From Porphyromonadaceae bacterium (GTDB lineage: Bacteria > Bacteroidota > Bacteroidia > Bacteroidales > Dysgonomonadaceae): a stretch of DNA of 64,000 nucleotides. A program made the translations under genes and the position numbers. A model generated the notes under the pieces. That model saw only the letters and a list, made by a program, of their open reading frames with translations. It was not told the DNA's origin and did not search any database. Positions 55,585 through 64,000 of this stretch are shown piece after piece. Location of the stretch: contig JAJFTO010000020.1 of NCBI GenBank assembly GCA_021372865.1, forward strand, positions 85,313 to 149,312, written 5' to 3'. Each line of letters opens with the position of its first letter. Within the stretch, counting starts at the first letter, position 1.

Positions 55585-56292
55585 ATGTCGGATACACTTT
55601 TCTTCTGTCCCGATATTGCGACTCTCCCGCAGTTACCCCTGCAGGAGTCTCAGCACTGTGTGAAGGTCCTTCGGATGCGTGAAGGCGATCCAATGACTGT
55701 GACCGACGGACATGGTTTTTTCTATGAATGTGTGCTCACGGAAGCACACCCCAAACATTGTATCGTGCGCATTGAACACCGGACCGAGATGGTCAAAAAG
55801 AGGGACTTTGTACTTCATATAGGCTTTGCACCCACCAAACAGATGGAACGAAACGAATGGTTTGTGGAAAAGTCTGTTGAAATAGGCATTGATTGGTTTA
55901 CTCCTCTTTTAAGCAGTTACTCCGAGCGGAAAGAACTGAAAAAAGAGCGTCTGGAAAAGATTGCCATATCCGCCATGAAACAGTCTCAACAGGCATTCCT
56001 TCCTGTTATTGATAAATTGACCCGCTTTTCTGATTTTGTAGTCCGTCCCTTTGAAGGGAGAAAATTCATCGCACACTGTCACGATCTTCCAAAAAAGCGG
56101 CTTGCCCAAACATACCGAAAGAAAGAAAATGCGCTGATCCTGATCGGTCCGGAAGGTGATTTCAGTGAAGAAGAAGTCGGCATGGCTGTTGCCAACGGAT
56201 TTGAACCGGTCAGCCTTGGGGAAACAAGACTTCGTACAGAAACTGCTTGTCTCGTCGCCGCACACACGATTCACGTCCTCAACAACCAATAA
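55585..56292 (+). CDS. rsmE: 16S rRNA (uracil-1498-N3)-methyltransferase
   Basis: The 235-residue SPOUT methyltransferase has an N-terminal PUA-like domain (HCVKVLRMREGDPMTVTDGHG), FAPTKQMERNEWFVEKSVEIGID, the SAM-binding LIGPEGDFSEEEV, and VSLGETRLRTETACLVAA. It modifies U1498 of 16S rRNA. Confidence 0.96.
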   Translation: MSDTLFFCPDIATLPQLPLQESQHCVKVLRMREGDPMTVTDGHGFFYECVLTEAHPKHCIVRIEHRTEMVKKRDFVLHIGFAPTKQMERNEWFVEKSVEIGIDWFTPLLSSYSERKELKKERLEKIAISAMKQSQQAFLPVIDKLTRFSDFVVRPFEGRKFIAHCHDLPKKRLAQTYRKKENALILIGPEGDFSEEEVGMAVANGFEPVSLGETRLRTETACLVAAHTIHVLNNQ

Positions 56293-56305
56293 TGAAAATG
56301 CAGTT

Positions 56306-57862
56306 ATGAAAAAAATTTTCTCACTCCCACTTCTGCTAATGCTCCTTTGCATGGGTTGCAACAGCAGGAGTACCCAAAATGAGCTGCCACGCATTGCCAT
56401 TGCCGGCATTGCCATTGAGTCGAGTACTTTTTCTCCTGCTGTATCGCATGAAGAGGACTTCCGGTCACGTACCGGTGACGACGTTTTCACCTATTACCCA
56501 TTCTTTGAAGCCGATACGGGTATAATCAACCGGGCCGTCTGGCTCCCCACCCTGCGCGGTCATGCCATGCCGGGCGGAATCGTCACGCGGGAAGCATACG
56601 AGTCGCTGGTGACAAAAACACTCGATATGCTGAAGGGTACACTACCCCTCGATGGGCTTTTCTTTGATATTCATGGAGCAATGAGCGTGCAGGGGCTCGA
56701 CGATCCGGAAGGTGATTTTCTGATTCGTATCCGTGAGGTGATTGGCAATGATGTACTGGTCTCAACCTCAATGGATCTCCATGGCAGCGTGTCACCCCGA
56801 CTGGCGCAAAACAGCGACCTGATTACCTGCTACAGACTGGCACCCCATGAAGATGCCATTGAATCGAAAAAAAGAGCAATAACCAACCTGCTGAACCGGT
56901 TGGAAAGCGGCAAGGGAAAGCCTGCGTACAAAGCATGGATTCCTGTTCCCATCCTCCTTCCCGGAGAGAAAACAAGTACCCGCATTGAACCGGGGAAAAG
57001 TCTGTATGCCGGTATTCCCGGTGTTCTGGATGGAGACAACGTGATTGATGCTGCCATCTGGATGTCCTACCCGTGGGCCGATGAACCACGCAACCACGGG
57101 GTGGTGATGGCTTATGGTGATGATAAGGAGGCTGTGACCAGGGCAGCAGAGAAATTGGCCCGTCATTTCTGGAATGTACGGAAGGAATTCGAATTTGTGG
57201 CACCCACCACCTACCTGGATGACGCATTGGTAAAAGCGTTGGCCAGCGACAAGAAGCCGTTTATCATCAGCGATATGGGCGACAATCCCACCGCCGGCGG
57301 TGCCGGAGATGTAACCTGGACACTGCAGGAATTATTCAAACATCCGGCCCTGCAGAAGAGTGGCAAGACACTGATCTATGCCTCTATTCTCGGCACCGAG
57401 TTTGTAAAGAAAGCGATTGAAGCCGGTGTGGGTGCAGAAGTAGAAGGCACGGCCGGTGCGGAAGTGGACAACCGTTTTGCTCCTCCCGTTCGGTTGAAGG
57501 GAATCGTTACGGCCATAAAACTGGACAGCACAAACAATGAAGTGGTGGTGAAGATTGGTAATATCTACACCATTGTCACCGAGAAGCGGAATGCTTACCA
57601 TTACGAGAAGCAGTTTAGCGATCTGGGATTAAAGCCGCGTGAAGCAGATATTCTGGTAGTGAAGATTGGATATCTGGTACCCGATTTGTACAATATGCGG
57701 GGCGACTGGCTCATGGCACTCACCCCGGGTGGTGTGGATCAGGATCTACTCCGCCTCCCGTACAAGCGTGTTACGCGCCCCATCTTTCCCCTCGATCCCG
57801 ACATGAAGGATCCCGACCTGCGTGCACGTTTTATTCCCCTGGCGAATGATATCAATAAATAA
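56306..57862 (+). CDS. M81-family metallopeptidase-like (MlrC-type) lipoprotein
   Basis: The 518-residue protein starts at the ATG at 56306, giving a lipoprotein signal (KKIFSLPLLLMLLCMGC); a longer frame overlapping rsmE is ignored. The N-terminal MlrC/DUF1485-type domain has IAIAGIAIESSTFSP, FFDIHGAMSVQGLDDPEGDF, SMDLHGSVSP and CYRLAPHEDAIESKKRA, supplying the Asp and His metal ligands of the family. The C-terminal domain has ISDMGDNPTAGGAGDVTW. MlrC cleaves linearised microcystin; here the substrate is unknown. Co-transcribed with rsmE (13-base gap). Confidence 0.88.
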   Translation: MKKIFSLPLLLMLLCMGCNSRSTQNELPRIAIAGIAIESSTFSPAVSHEEDFRSRTGDDVFTYYPFFEADTGIINRAVWLPTLRGHAMPGGIVTREAYESLVTKTLDMLKGTLPLDGLFFDIHGAMSVQGLDDPEGDFLIRIREVIGNDVLVSTSMDLHGSVSPRLAQNSDLITCYRLAPHEDAIESKKRAITNLLNRLESGKGKPAYKAWIPVPILLPGEKTSTRIEPGKSLYAGIPGVLDGDNVIDAAIWMSYPWADEPRNHGVVMAYGDDKEAVTRAAEKLARHFWNVRKEFEFVAPTTYLDDALVKALASDKKPFIISDMGDNPTAGGAGDVTWTLQELFKHPALQKSGKTLIYASILGTEFVKKAIEAGVGAEVEGTAGAEVDNRFAPPVRLKGIVTAIKLDSTNNEVVVKIGNIYTIVTEKRNAYHYEKQFSDLGLKPREADILVVKIGYLVPDLYNMRGDWLMALTPGGVDQDLLRLPYKRVTRPIFPLDPDMKDPDLRARFIPLANDINK

Positions 57863-57961
57863 TGATTAATTTACGTTTCGCACGGTGTGAATACAGCTAA
57901 ATTCTCGACTGACCATATTTTGTGAAAATGAGAAACTTGAGTGATTATTTTTAATTAGGAT

Positions 57962-58609
57962 ATGACAAAAGAAGAACGTTATCAAAAAGTTCTCGACTGG
58001 TTTGAGGCGAATGCCGAATCGGCCGAGACGGAGTTGCATTACACAAACAATTACCAATTGCTGGTGGCGGTCATTCTTTCCGCCCAGTGCACCGACAAGC
58101 GGGTAAACATGATCACTCCCGCACTTTTTGAAACGTACCCCACACCGGAGGTGATGGCGGCCACAACTCCGGAAGCAGTTTATGAGTACATCCGCTCCTG
58201 TTCATACCCCAACAACAAGGCAAAAAATCTGGTCGGCATGTCCCGGAAGCTGGTTTCCGACTTTAAAGGCGAAGTCCCAACAGATATCGATTCGTTGCTC
58301 ACCATCCCCGGTGTAGGTAGAAAAACGGCCAACGTAATGTTGGCCGTTGCCTTCGACATTCCTGCCATGCCTGTTGACACCCATGTATTCAGGGTAGCCA
58401 ACCGTATTGGACTGACTGACAATTCCAAAACACCGCTAGAAACGGAGCGTGAACTGGTCAGATATATTCCACGAGAATTGCTCGCAAAAGCACATCATTG
58501 GCTCATTTTACACGGCCGCTATATCTGTGTGTCCCGGAAACCCAAATGCGAGGTCTGCGGACTCAGAGAGTGGTGCAGGTATTATGCAAAAAATGTGATG
58601 AAACCGTAG
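57962..58609 (+). CDS. nth: Endonuclease III
   Basis: The 215-residue DNA glycosylase/AP lyase for oxidised pyrimidines has a helix-hairpin-helix with catalytic Lys (TIPGVGRKTANVMLAVA), catalytic Asp in VDTHVFRVANR, and a C-terminal [4Fe-4S] cluster motif Cx6Cx2Cx5C (CVSRKPKCEVCGLREWC). Length and layout are standard. It is convergent with the NIPSNAP gene. Confidence 0.97.
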   Translation: MTKEERYQKVLDWFEANAESAETELHYTNNYQLLVAVILSAQCTDKRVNMITPALFETYPTPEVMAATTPEAVYEYIRSCSYPNNKAKNLVGMSRKLVSDFKGEVPTDIDSLLTIPGVGRKTANVMLAVAFDIPAMPVDTHVFRVANRIGLTDNSKTPLETERELVRYIPRELLAKAHHWLILHGRYICVSRKPKCEVCGLREWCRYYAKNVMKP

Positions 58610-58624
58610 TATCAATTTTCCATC

Positions 58625-59413
58625 TCAAAAATCAGAATAGTCTGCCGGACGAAGAAATGTGATCACACTGCGTGAGACATTATTTTTGTATTCCGGTTTT
58701 GCAGATAGCGCTTTCCAGTCGGGATCAATCCTGAAAGAAGCCCAGTGTGCGTCTCTGTCTGCCTTATTTTCAAATGTTGTCATATACATCAGGTTGGGCA
58801 TTTGAGATCCGGCGATTACTTCACTGTAAAATACAGGATTAAAATTTAATTTGGTAAAAATATCAATTTCACCGCCTTCATTGAACATATGTGCTTTGTT
58901 GCGAAATAGGTTTTCACTTGCACTTTCATAACTCCGCAACTCGTATACACGATCTTTTTTGGGAGAGGTCAACTTTGGTAGCTTCATGACAGGAGACAAA
59001 TGAAAAGCTTTGAGTAATATTTTTTCCATACGCGTGTATGCAGGAGAATTATATGTTACATCCAGGTATTCTTTACCGGCCGTTTTAAATTTCTCATCCT
59101 GCAACAGTTTTCCGTTTATTTTATCGCTCATGCCCAAAGATTTCATCGGTATAAAAACATAGAGGGTCTTGTTCGCGGAAGTATCGTTTGCAATTGACTT
59201 GAAAACTCCCACGGATTGAATACCCATGTTGTGCAAGGCAGGAATGAGTGCACCCTTGAAATAATTATCCAGCATTTTTTCCTGGCTGTCGGTACTGTAA
59301 TGATACACGGTAAGCTGATAGAACTCCTGCTTCTCCTTCTTAGGTTTTGACCACAGGAATTGTGGGGCGATCAATAAAGTCATCACGATGGTAAGTAAAA
59401 TTTTTGTTTTCAT
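58625..59413 (-). CDS. Exported NIPSNAP-family protein
   Basis: The 262-residue protein has a signal peptide (KILLTIVMTLLIAPQFLWS) and two ferredoxin-like NIPSNAP repeats. The first starts YQLTVYHYSTDSQEKMLDNYFK and has IQSVGVFKSI; the second starts VYELRSYESASENLFRNKAHMFN and ends in a TTFENKADRDAHWASFRIDPDWKAL segment, a typical NIPSNAP ending. Function unknown. Confidence 0.85.
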   Translation of the reverse strand: MKTKILLTIVMTLLIAPQFLWSKPKKEKQEFYQLTVYHYSTDSQEKMLDNYFKGALIPALHNMGIQSVGVFKSIANDTSANKTLYVFIPMKSLGMSDKINGKLLQDEKFKTAGKEYLDVTYNSPAYTRMEKILLKAFHLSPVMKLPKLTSPKKDRVYELRSYESASENLFRNKAHMFNEGGEIDIFTKLNFNPVFYSEVIAGSQMPNLMYMTTFENKADRDAHWASFRIDPDWKALSAKPEYKNNVSRSVITFLRPADYSDF

Positions 59414-59469
59414 GCAATTATGTTTTATTATTGAATTTGCGTGTCACTCGAAAAGAGTTTTTATTCAGA

Positions 59470-59477
59470 CAAATGTA
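59470..59477 (-). promoter_or_regulatory. Putative -7 element (TACATTTG) of the NIPSNAP gene
   Basis: Matches TAnnTTTG 57 bases upstream of the NIPSNAP start; -33 not clear. Confidence 0.45.
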
Positions 59478-59516
59478 CAAAAATTTTATTTATTTTAGCT
59501 GTCAGATAATCCTTAA

Positions 59517-60218
59517 TTAATACATGTCAGCTTTTGTTTTCATGGAAACCAATTTACCTTTTTGAAAAACAACTTCTATACAGGGTTTTTTCATCCATGA
59601 CTCAGCACTCTCTTCCGGATATTCCCGTACTTTTCCAAGTCGCGCCTTTTTAATTAAAAACAGATTACTGACCCAGATGGCAGGCATTAAGCCCTCCTTA
59701 CTCACTATTGAATTAGGTAATTGATATTTTCCGCCTATCTCCTTATTAAATTTGACTTTCGTTAATCCTTCCATTACAGTGTATTGTAAATTCGGATAAG
59801 GGAAAATAGTGCTTGGGTCCAGGAAAAACTTTATTTCACTAAGATACAAAGTACTATCTATCAGCAACCAATATGCATAATACGTGGTATTTGGGCCTGG
59901 AGGAATAAAACCACCTAATATCATATCTATTTCCACACGAGCAAATCCATGATATCTATCATAAATATCCTGGTATTGATGAAATACCTTTAAAGGGGAT
60001 TGATCCATTAAATAAAATGAAGTTGAATCATTCAGATATAGCATGTCTGATGTTTCCGCTAACCTCATAAAGTAAGAAAAAGACTTCTTTTTTTCTATAA
60101 GTTGCTTTTTAGGCATATTTTTATCTCCACTCTCTTTGGCATTGTTTTTGTGATTTTGACAATTCATTGTAAAACAAAATAAGAGCAGTACGGAAAAAAA
60201 TATTTTGATATTTTTCAT
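59517..60218 (-). CDS. Orphan lipoprotein of unknown function
   Basis: The 233-residue protein has a lipoprotein signal (KIFFSVLLLFCFTMNC) and a soluble domain that I do not recognise (GFARVEIDMILGGFIPPGPNT, YAYWLLIDSTLYLSEIKFF, PAIWVSNLFLIKKARLG, CIEVVFQKGKLVSM). Its wording suggests a beta-rich fold. It is AT-richer than its neighbours and flanked by AT-rich gaps, which fits a recently acquired gene (inference). No operon partner. Confidence 0.7.
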   Translation of the reverse strand: MKNIKIFFSVLLLFCFTMNCQNHKNNAKESGDKNMPKKQLIEKKKSFSYFMRLAETSDMLYLNDSTSFYLMDQSPLKVFHQYQDIYDRYHGFARVEIDMILGGFIPPGPNTTYYAYWLLIDSTLYLSEIKFFLDPSTIFPYPNLQYTVMEGLTKVKFNKEIGGKYQLPNSIVSKEGLMPAIWVSNLFLIKKARLGKVREYPEESAESWMKKPCIEVVFQKGKLVSMKTKADMY

Positions 60219-60478
60219 TTTGAAAAAGTGTTGAAGGGAAAAAAGCGTTTTTTGTTTAGAGTAAAATCAGGTCACACACATAGTTGAAAACATTCGCTTT
60301 CCACAGATTTTCAGAAGATCTGAAACAAATTACCAGCATTGATATTTCAAAGGAATACAAAAAAATGCGAATTCAATATTATTTTACATTTATTAACTTA
60401 TATTTTATTCCGCTGTTCGATAAAAAAATCAAGACACTATTTATTAATTTATATTTCAATAAATTGGAAAATAAAAAA
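60219..60478. other. AT-rich intergenic stretch
   Basis: This gap has no convincing gene. It holds a perfect TTTCAGA-AGA-TCTGAAA hairpin (60309-60325) and otherwise T/A-rich sequence up to the terminator at 60479. A short plus-strand open frame (60284-60496) is low-complexity Tyr/Ile/Lys sequence and is not taken as a gene. Confidence 0.5.
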
Positions 60479-60511
60479 GAGGATACATCACTTTGAAAGT
60501 GACGCATCCTC
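60473..60511 (-). terminator. Strong terminator of the galM-PLDc_N unit
   Basis: A ~16-bp stem with two G-U pairs between 60479-60494 and 60496-60511, followed on the minus strand by a T-run (60478-60473). Confidence 0.85.
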
Positions 60512-60535
60512 TCCTGAAGACTTTGCAGATAATTG

Positions 60536-60763
60536 TCAGTCAGCCTTTGGCAATGCTTTTTGTTTGTTCAATACCAGGTAAACGATTGGCAGGATACCAA
60601 TGGTATTGAAAATGGCCAGACAGATAAACCAGGCCAGATGATTGTTCCGGGCTGCTTTCCAGAGTGCGATCAGCTTCATCACTGAATCGAACAGGGCCAG
60701 TAGGGCGATCACGATGATCAGCCAGACAGGAAGATCGGACAAGCTTTGCATACTCTTAATCAA
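60536..60763 (-). CDS. Small PLDc_N/DUF5652-like membrane protein
   Basis: The 75-residue protein has two membrane helices: WLIIVIALLALFDSVMKLIALWKAARNNHLAWFICLAIFNTIGILPIVYLVLN. The WKAARN.HLAWF...NTIGILPI.YL pattern fits the phospholipase-D N-terminal-like (PLDc_N) family, small membrane proteins of unknown role. It is 14 bases downstream of galM and ends at a strong terminator, so both are probably one transcript. Confidence 0.75.
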   Translation of the reverse strand: MIKSMQSLSDLPVWLIIVIALLALFDSVMKLIALWKAARNNHLAWFICLAIFNTIGILPIVYLVLNKQKALPKAD

Positions 60764-60777
60764 TTTGAGAACAACAA

Positions 60778-61923
60778 CTACTTTACTGAAAATTTATAGA
60801 TACAACGACTGGAATATTTTTCACCTGGTTTCAAATAGGGTGATGGCCAGTCGGGTTTGTTGGGTGAATCGGGATATTTCTGTGTTTCAAGACAGATGGC
60901 ATTGCGTTTGGCATATACTGCGCCATTCTTTCCGGTTACGGAACCATCTAGGAAGTTCCCGGTGTAGACCTGCATTCCCGGTTCAACGGTATAAACATCA
61001 AGCTGGATACCGGTCACGGGAGAATAAACGGTTGCAGCCACTTGTGTCACATCACCCTTAGTATTCAGCACCCAGTTATGGTCGTACCCTTTGCCGTTCT
61101 TCAATTGCGCATAGTCGTTTTCAATCCGTGCACCAATTGCAGTAGGAGTTCTGAAATCCATCGGCGTACCCTCCACCGGACTAATTTCACCACTGGTCAT
61201 AAAGGTTTCGTCGACCGGAGTGAATGAATCGGCATGGATGGTAAGCGAGTCATTGAGAATATTACTGTTTCCATCGCCGTTCAGATTGAAGTAAGAATGG
61301 TTGGTCAGGTTCACCACAGTCTCCTTGTCGGTTGTGGCTTCATACTGCAGATCGATGGCATTGTCGTCGGTCAGGGTCATGGTGACCTTTACGTCGAGGT
61401 TTCCGGGAAAGTTTGCTTCACCGTCTTTTGAGAGATAAGTAAACACCACGGTCTGGTTATTGATCTGCTCTGCTTTGAAGACTTTCTTGTCAAACCCTTG
61501 TGGGCCTCCGTGCAGCGTATGACCGAAGTTATTTTGAGGCAGCTGATATTCCACGCCGTCCACAGTAATTTTACCTTTTGCAATCCTGTTACCATAGCGG
61601 CCGATGGTTGCTCCGAAGTTGTTATTCACGTTCACATAGTCATCGATTTTGTTAAATCCGAGTACCACATCCTTCATGTTACCATCCCTGTCGGGGACCA
61701 TCACAGATACAATGCGTCCGCCATAATTGGTCAGTGTCACTTCAACACCGTTGGCGTTCGTCAGTACATACAGATTGGTGGAATCACCATTTACCACCGA
61801 TTGAAAATCGCTTTTTTTCAGTCCCGAGAGGGTTGTCTGCTCCACGGGAGCTTCTTTTTGTTTGTTGGCACATCCGGCCACGGCAATGATAGCCAGCAGC
61901 AGGAGCAATTGATTCAGTCTCAT
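60778..61923 (-). CDS. galM: Aldose 1-epimerase (mutarotase) lipoprotein
   Basis: The 381-residue protein has a lipoprotein signal (LLLLLAIIAVAGC) and the GalM fold: LTNYGGRIVSVMVPDRDG, ATIGRYGNRIAKG, NFGHTLHGGPQGFDKKVF, VVNLTNHSYFNLNGDG (catalytic His), GYDHNWVL and VYTVEPGMQVYTGNF with the catalytic Glu region at the C-terminus (AICLETQKYPDSPN). It interconverts alpha and beta anomers of sugars such as galactose, here outside the cytoplasm. It is next to GH43 and GH2 enzymes, fitting a role in polysaccharide use. Confidence 0.95.
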   Translation of the reverse strand: MRLNQLLLLLAIIAVAGCANKQKEAPVEQTTLSGLKKSDFQSVVNGDSTNLYVLTNANGVEVTLTNYGGRIVSVMVPDRDGNMKDVVLGFNKIDDYVNVNNNFGATIGRYGNRIAKGKITVDGVEYQLPQNNFGHTLHGGPQGFDKKVFKAEQINNQTVVFTYLSKDGEANFPGNLDVKVTMTLTDDNAIDLQYEATTDKETVVNLTNHSYFNLNGDGNSNILNDSLTIHADSFTPVDETFMTSGEISPVEGTPMDFRTPTAIGARIENDYAQLKNGKGYDHNWVLNTKGDVTQVAATVYSPVTGIQLDVYTVEPGMQVYTGNFLDGSVTGKNGAVYAKRNAICLETQKYPDSPNKPDWPSPYLKPGEKYSSRCIYKFSVK

Positions 61924-61972
61924 AATTTTTCAAATTTATATTTAAAGTTTGCACATTTAGTCCATCTTTTCA

Positions 61973-61980
61973 CAAATTTA
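61973..61980 (-). promoter_or_regulatory. Putative -7 element (TAAATTTG) of galM
   Basis: Matches TAnnTTTG 50 bases upstream of the galM start; a second similar element at 61931-61938 is too close to the start codon. Confidence 0.4.
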
Positions 61981-62055
61981 CATGATTTCTTTTTTAAAAA
62001 CACGTAAACAGTTAAAAATATTGTTCTTCTCTGTAAGGAAACGGTATAATTGAAC

Positions 62056-63057
62056 TCAAAAAACCGGCTTCACAGCCTTCAGTGATGGAGTTCCTCCATC
62101 AATATAAGGCCAGTCATTCTCCCACCTTATCTGATCCATCATCAACACACGTCCTCTTGGATTATCAACAGACACTGCATGGTAAAAGATCCAATCCCGA
62201 CCTTTTTTATCCTGCACAATTTCAGAATTATGTCCAGTCCCTACGAATTTGTCATTTTTTTGAATGACAATCTCGTGTTGATTATCCATCATTGATTTTC
62301 CCTCTTTGTTGACATAAGGCCCAAAGAGATCTCTGGACCGCCCAACAACAGTGGTATAGGTGCTGTTCAGCCCCTTGCAACAAGTCCCGATGGATGCGAA
62401 CAGGTAGTAATAACCATTTCGCCGATGGATGTAGGTACCCTCATAAGCTGTACCTGCCACCTTACGCTTTTCGGCTCCCGGCTTCAGTGAAAGTCCATCA
62501 GCTGAAAGCTCTATGGCATATATTCCCCGGAAGCTTCCCCAAAAAAGATATTTTCTTCCTTTCTCTTCGATATAAAACTGATCGATGGAATTTTGCACAC
62601 CGATTTCGTTGCTTTGAAAAAGCTTACCATGATCGGTAAATGGACCTTCCGGCTTGTCAGCAGTGGCCACGCCAATACCACAGGTCCGCTCCCCACCCCA
62701 AACCGACATGGAGTAGTAGAGCACGTACCGGCCGTTGATATAATTGATATCGGGAGCCCATAGCCCGCCACGGGGTTCGAATGTGGGGCGGGTTGCATTG
62801 GTGAAAGCGGTTCCAATCTTTTCCCAGTTTACCAGATCTTTTGAACGATGAATGGGCGTGTTCCTTATATCTTCAGTAGCATAGAGATAGAAATAGCCAT
62901 CCCTGGCTTTGATGATTGTGGGATCTGGCAGACTATAGTTTATGACAGGATTTTGATAAAAATTATCAGCTTTATCAAGTTTCTCTACAGACGGTTTCTG
63001 CGTTTTGCACGAGAGGAAGAGTACGGCGAGTATAAGTAAACGAAAAATATGTGTCAT
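62056..63057 (-). CDS. GH43-family glycoside hydrolase lipoprotein
   Basis: The 333-residue protein has a lipoprotein signal (FRLLILAVLFLSC) and a five-bladed beta-propeller typical of GH43. The catalytic base Asp is in YSLPDPTII, the pKa-modulating Asp in QNSIDQFYIEE and the acid Glu in GTAYEGTYIHRR; a further EPRGGLWAPDINYINGRYVLYYS segment is characteristic. Such enzymes remove alpha-L-arabinose or beta-xylose from arabinan or xylan. Divided from the GH2 gene by a terminator, it may be its own transcript. Confidence 0.92.
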   Translation of the reverse strand: MTHIFRLLILAVLFLSCKTQKPSVEKLDKADNFYQNPVINYSLPDPTIIKARDGYFYLYATEDIRNTPIHRSKDLVNWEKIGTAFTNATRPTFEPRGGLWAPDINYINGRYVLYYSMSVWGGERTCGIGVATADKPEGPFTDHGKLFQSNEIGVQNSIDQFYIEEKGRKYLFWGSFRGIYAIELSADGLSLKPGAEKRKVAGTAYEGTYIHRRNGYYYLFASIGTCCKGLNSTYTTVVGRSRDLFGPYVNKEGKSMMDNQHEIVIQKNDKFVGTGHNSEIVQDKKGRDWIFYHAVSVDNPRGRVLMMDQIRWENDWPYIDGGTPSLKAVKPVF

Positions 63058-63082
63058 AATTGATTAAGTTCTTAATTAAAAC

Positions 63083-63122
63083 AAAAAACAGGCTCTCTCA
63101 CCTGTATTGCAGATGAGAGAGC
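63083..63122 (-). terminator. Terminator between GH2 and GH43 genes
   Basis: GCTCTCTCA (63092-63100) pairs with TGAGAGAGC (63114-63122), followed on the minus strand by a T-run (63088-63083). It ends the GH2 transcript before the GH43 gene. Confidence 0.8.
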
Positions 63123-63183
63123 TGGTGTATTGTGGCCCTGTTCATTGTGAGAGACAGATTCATTCAATGAAAGCAGGCAAAAG

Positions 63184-64000
63184 CTAATCATTTAAGATAT
63201 TGCAAATTTCCTGATTCACTTTTTTCACCCTTGCTTCGTCGACCTTCACCAATTTGCGGTCGTACGTCATCAACCCGTTCACCTCAACCTCCACATCGGT
63301 TGTCTGGGTATACACCGCAGCAGAGAATCCCTGGCGGATCAACTGTTTCAACTGCTCGGCATATTTTACATATTCATCCGTCACCTCCTTTGCACTGTTG
63401 AACTGTACATAACCCCAGTTACGATTGGGTTCCCACAGATGTTCTTTGTTGGCCCAGCCTATGCCGCCGTACTCGCCCAGTACTGTAGCCCGCTGTGCAT
63501 CATACAGATAGAGCTTTGGAGCAGGATATTGATGCAGATCGAGCATATCTCCCACCATATGATGGTTTCCGCCACTTGCAGGATTCACCAATCGGGACGG
63601 ATCATATTGTTTGGTCCATTCTACAATTTCTATGGTTTTAAATTGTCCCCAGGCTTCGTTAAAAGGTACCCATACGCCGATTGAAGGATAAGAGTAAAGA
63701 TAATCCATGATCTCTTTCCACTCTTTCTTGTAATTGGCTTCCGATTCTGTAGTACGCATGCTTTCAGGGCCTTTGAAATAATCACGGCTGTTCCATCCGG
63801 GACCTCTGTCACCACTGGGCATATCCTGCCACACAATCATTCCGTGACGGTCACAATGTGTGTACCAGCGTGCCGGCTCCACCTTCACATGTTTCCGGAT
63901 CATGTTAAATCCAAAATCTTTGGTTTTGATGATGTCATACTCCAATGCTTCATCGGTAGGCGCGGTATAGAGTCCGTCGGGCCACCATCCCTGATCGAGC
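63184..64000 (-). CDS. GH2-family glycoside hydrolase (C-terminal part; cut by window edge)
   Basis: At least 270 residues are in frame to the window edge (first visible residues LDQGWWPDGLYTAPTDEALE), with the 5' part outside. The catalytic barrel shows NMIRKHVKVEPARWYTHCDRHGMIVWQDMPSG, the acid/base Glu in VWVPFNEAWGQF (NE pair) and the nucleophile Glu in VLGEYGGIGW. The N-terminal jelly-roll domains of GH2 are missing from the window. Probably a beta-galactosidase-, beta-glucuronidase- or related enzyme; the specificity is not deducible. Confidence 0.9.
   Translation of the reverse strand, partial: LDQGWWPDGLYTAPTDEALEYDIIKTKDFGFNMIRKHVKVEPARWYTHCDRHGMIVWQDMPSGDRGPGWNSRDYFKGPESMRTTESEANYKKEWKEIMDYLYSYPSIGVWVPFNEAWGQFKTIEIVEWTKQYDPSRLVNPASGGNHHMVGDMLDLHQYPAPKLYLYDAQRATVLGEYGGIGWANKEHLWEPNRNWGYVQFNSAKEVTDEYVKYAEQLKQLIRQGFSAAVYTQTTDVEVEVNGLMTYDRKLVKVDEARVKKVNQEICNILND

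Noticed and set aside
56156..56305. N-terminal extension of the M81 gene overlapping rsmE
   Set aside because: The ATG at 56306 gives a perfect lipoprotein signal peptide and a 13-base gap to rsmE; the extension has no signal or family match.
60284..60496. Plus-strand frame of 70 codons
   Set aside because: Low-complexity Ile/Tyr/Lys sequence from an AT-rich gap running into a terminator stem.

Overview
The window looks like the chromosome of a Bacteroidota bacterium, most likely order Bacteroidales (a Dysgonomonadaceae/Porphyromonadaceae-like anaerobe is my guess, not proven). The reasons are promoter-like TAnnTTTG (-7) elements upstream of many genes, a giant SprA (type IX secretion translocon), an RprX/RprY two-component pair, a TamB/lipoprotein-TamA pair, many Cys-lipoproteins with short lipoboxes, and glycoside hydrolases next to a secreted mutarotase.

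Layout. 1-3.5 kb: a DUF438 gene cut by the left edge, a small CxxC protein, a membrane-anchored AraC-type regulator, and a Tat-type enolase-superfamily gene killed by two lesions. 3.7-15.3 kb: a minus-strand defence operon, hsdM-dinD-hsdS-(DUF6978-like)-(DUF1828/DUF1829)-hsdR-mcrB-mcrC, joining a type I restriction-modification system to a type IV McrBC system, with its own promoter and a palindromic site upstream. A glycoside hydrolase family 5 tail fragment lies at its edge. 15.6-23.7 kb: envelope biogenesis (tamB-tamL) and queA. 23.8-26.3 kb: DUF2027/Smr protein, LEA14-like lipoprotein, acyl-ACP thioesterase. 26.3-34.2 kb: a possible small structured RNA, ruvA and sprA. 34.4-36.7 kb: rprXY. 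36.8-42.5 kb: CDP-alcohol phosphatidyltransferase, yicC-gmk, an esterase, a BASS-type transporter and a porin.

42.5-50 kb: a minus-strand redox locus. It encodes a tetraheme NapC-type cytochrome fused to an FGE/SUMF1-like domain, a Tat-exported lipoprotein Gfo/Idh/MocA oxidoreductase, a Tat-exported TIM-barrel sugar isomerase-like protein, a ResB-CcsA cytochrome c maturation fusion and a cytoplasmic Gfo/Idh/MocA enzyme. Together they suggest an exported sugar-oxidation (possibly keto-glycoside) system coupled to the respiratory chain. This is the most interesting candidate system, with the composite defence operon second.

50-64 kb: tkt-rpiB-S41 protease, an rRNA/tRNA methyltransferase, tRNA-His with tandem terminators, a bifunctional nuclease-rsmE-M81 operon, nth, a NIPSNAP protein, an orphan lipoprotein, and a carbohydrate cluster (PLDc_N membrane protein, galM, GH43, GH2) that runs off the right edge. 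No CRISPR array, rRNA operon, intact transposase or integrase was seen.
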